Assembly (NCBI GenBank): GCA_030833685.1
Contig: JAURGS010000002.1
Location: 1-34,237 of the forward strand
DNA length: 34,237 nucleotides
Origin: Rhodoferax sp.
Lineage (GTDB): Bacteria; Pseudomonadota; Gammaproteobacteria; Burkholderiales; Burkholderiaceae_C
Reading direction: 5' to 3'
Positions 33,178 to 34,237 of this stretch are shown here, piece by piece. The translations under genes and the position numbers were made by a program. The notes under the pieces were generated by a model. That model was not told the origin of the DNA, did not search any database, and saw only the letters and a list, made by a program, of their open reading frames with translations. Numbering within the stretch: position 1 is the first letter of the stretch; each line of letters begins with the position of its first letter.

Positions 33178-34237
33178 CTAGCCAAGCCAGCGCCGTGCGT
33201 GTAGCCACATATACATCCAAGGACTTTTTTCGCCAATCGCCCCATCGGTCCAGCTCATTTGGATATTTCGAAACACGCGTTCTGGGTGCGGCATCATGGC
33301 TGTGAATCGTCCGTCAGCGGTGGTCACGGCGGTCAGGCCACCGGCGCTGCCGTTGGGATTCAAGGGATAAACCTCGGTCGCATTTCCGGCGTGATCGACA
33401 AATCGCATCGCTGCGTGAACGCGGTCAGCTTGACCTCTGTGCTTAAAGTTTGCAAAGCCTTCGCCGTGGGCAACCGCTATGGGCAAGCGGCTCCCGGCCA
33501 TCCCACTGAGGAAAATGGATTGGGATGGCAACACTTCCACCAGCGACAGGCGGGCCTCAAAGCGCTCGCTGACGTTGGTGGTAAAGCGTGGCCACGCCTG
33601 CGCGCCCGGGATGATGTCGGCCAGCTCGGCAAACATCTGGCAGCCATTGCAAACGCCCAGACCAAAAGTGTCGCCGCGATTGAAAAAAGTGTTGAACTGT
33701 TCGGACAGCCTCGGATTAAAAGTGATCGATCGCGCCCAGCCAATGCCTGCCCCCAGCGTATCGCCGTAGGAAAAGCCCCCGCACGCCACCAGGCCTGAAA
33801 ATTCAGCCAAATCGGCACGACCGTGCTGCAAATCGGTCATGTGCACGTCGACAGCCTCAAAGCCTGCGGCGTCGAATGCGCAGGCCATCTCCACATGCGA
33901 ATTAACGCCCTGCTCTCGCAACACCGCCACGCGCGGGCGCGCCAGCATCAACGACGTGGGCCATTGCGGGCAGACGGCCGCGGCCTGCACCTGCCCATCC
34001 AATACAAGATGGGTGTGCAGGCCGGGGTCATCTTGGGCGGACCACGCCGCGTGTTCGCTATCCGCGCAAGCCGGGTTGTCGCGTAAGCGACAAATTTGCC
34101 AGCTGCGTTGGTCCCAGACCTTCATGAGTTCAGCCAGGGGTGCGCGCAGAACCGGCTTGGCGTCACGCCAAACCTGAATCTCGCCCTCGCCCATCGGGAT
34201 CTGGCCGCCAGGCGGGCGAGTCGTTCCCACCACGTGA
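33178..34237 (-). CDS. purL: PurL C-terminal part (phosphoribosylformylglycinamidine synthase), partial
   Basis: This is the last 353 or so residues of the large FGAM synthase of purine synthesis; the start lies right of the window. The class I glutaminase domain is evident: PRVAVLREQGVNSHVEMACA, the ACGGFSYGD oxyanion region, the nucleophile Cys in GLGVCNGCQM, and the His/Glu pair in MMPHPERVFRN. Upstream, the MKVWDQRSWQICRLRDNPACA stretch is the PurL linker. The reading frame runs off the window edge without a start (HVVGTTRPPGG). Confidence 0.95.
   Translation of the reverse strand, partial: HVVGTTRPPGGQIPMGEGEIQVWRDAKPVLRAPLAELMKVWDQRSWQICRLRDNPACADSEHAAWSAQDDPGLHTHLVLDGQVQAAAVCPQWPTSLMLARPRVAVLREQGVNSHVEMACAFDAAGFEAVDVHMTDLQHGRADLAEFSGLVACGGFSYGDTLGAGIGWARSITFNPRLSEQFNTFFNRGDTFGLGVCNGCQMFAELADIIPGAQAWPRFTTNVSERFEARLSLVEVLPSQSIFLSGMAGSRLPIAVAHGEGFANFKHRGQADRVHAAMRFVDHAGNATEVYPLNPNGSAGGLTAVTTADGRFTAMMPHPERVFRNIQMSWTDGAIGEKSPWMYMWLHARRWLG

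Noticed and set aside
1..34237. Looked for CRISPR repeats, insertion sequences, integrase or attachment sites, tRNA or rRNA genes
   Set aside because: None was recognised by eye. The accessory-looking oxalate and kinase regions have no visible mobility genes or flanking repeats.

Overview
The window looks like chromosomal DNA of a betaproteobacterium of the order Burkholderiales, most like the family Comamonadaceae. That call rests on protein recognition by eye: the ispF-ispD block divergent from mfd, TctABC with a Bug-type binding protein, a Gln-type thiol dioxygenase next to a multi-rhodanese protein, and moderately high G+C. I see no rRNA, tRNA, CRISPR array, insertion sequence or phage gene.

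Layout. 1-4.4 kb: isoprenoid genes (ispF fragment, ispD) divergent from mfd. 4.4-6.7 kb: a thiol dioxygenase plus a four-domain rhodanese protein, probably an organosulfur pair. 6.7-10.9 kb: a CoA-binding protein, an MFS transporter divergent from D-serine dehydratase, then an exported DsrE-like protein with a VanZ-like membrane protein. 11.1-12.9 kb (+ strand): a formyl-transfer/hydrolase domain fused to two ACT domains, followed 2 nt later by a Crp/Fnr-family regulator. 13.1-26.0 kb (- strand): a 13-kb oxalate/formate block read oxc, frc2, PAS protein, frc1, fdhB, fdhA, then tctC, tctB, tctA. 26.5-27.8 kb: a low-molecular-weight phosphatase and a membrane acyltransferase. 27.9-33.0 kb: a very large MASE1-CHASE-PAS hybrid kinase flanked by two stand-alone Hpt proteins that resemble its own Hpt domain. 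The right edge is the glutaminase end of purL.

Central story. The 11.1-26.2 kb region reads as one oxalate-to-CO2 system. Oxalate would be activated by Frc, decarboxylated by Oxc, and the formate oxidised to CO2 with NADH production by a two-subunit metal formate dehydrogenase. A tripartite tricarboxylate-type transporter is the candidate importer. The same 16-base sequence holding the palindrome TTGACCGCAGTCAA lies upstream of both oxc and tctC, the two heads of the block. The adjacent Crp/Fnr protein carries the E..SR recognition-helix residues that in FNR read TTGA half-sites. At oxc the palindrome is centred at -41.5 from a GATAAT -10 box. The regulator is co-transcribed with a formyl-folate-hydrolase-like/ACT/ACT fusion, which suggests a formyl or one-carbon input to the circuit. 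The second Frc (frc2) is interrupted by an in-frame amber codon exactly where a homologue has Gln, 36 codons before its natural stop.

All assignments are from reading the sequence. No searches or structure predictions were run.
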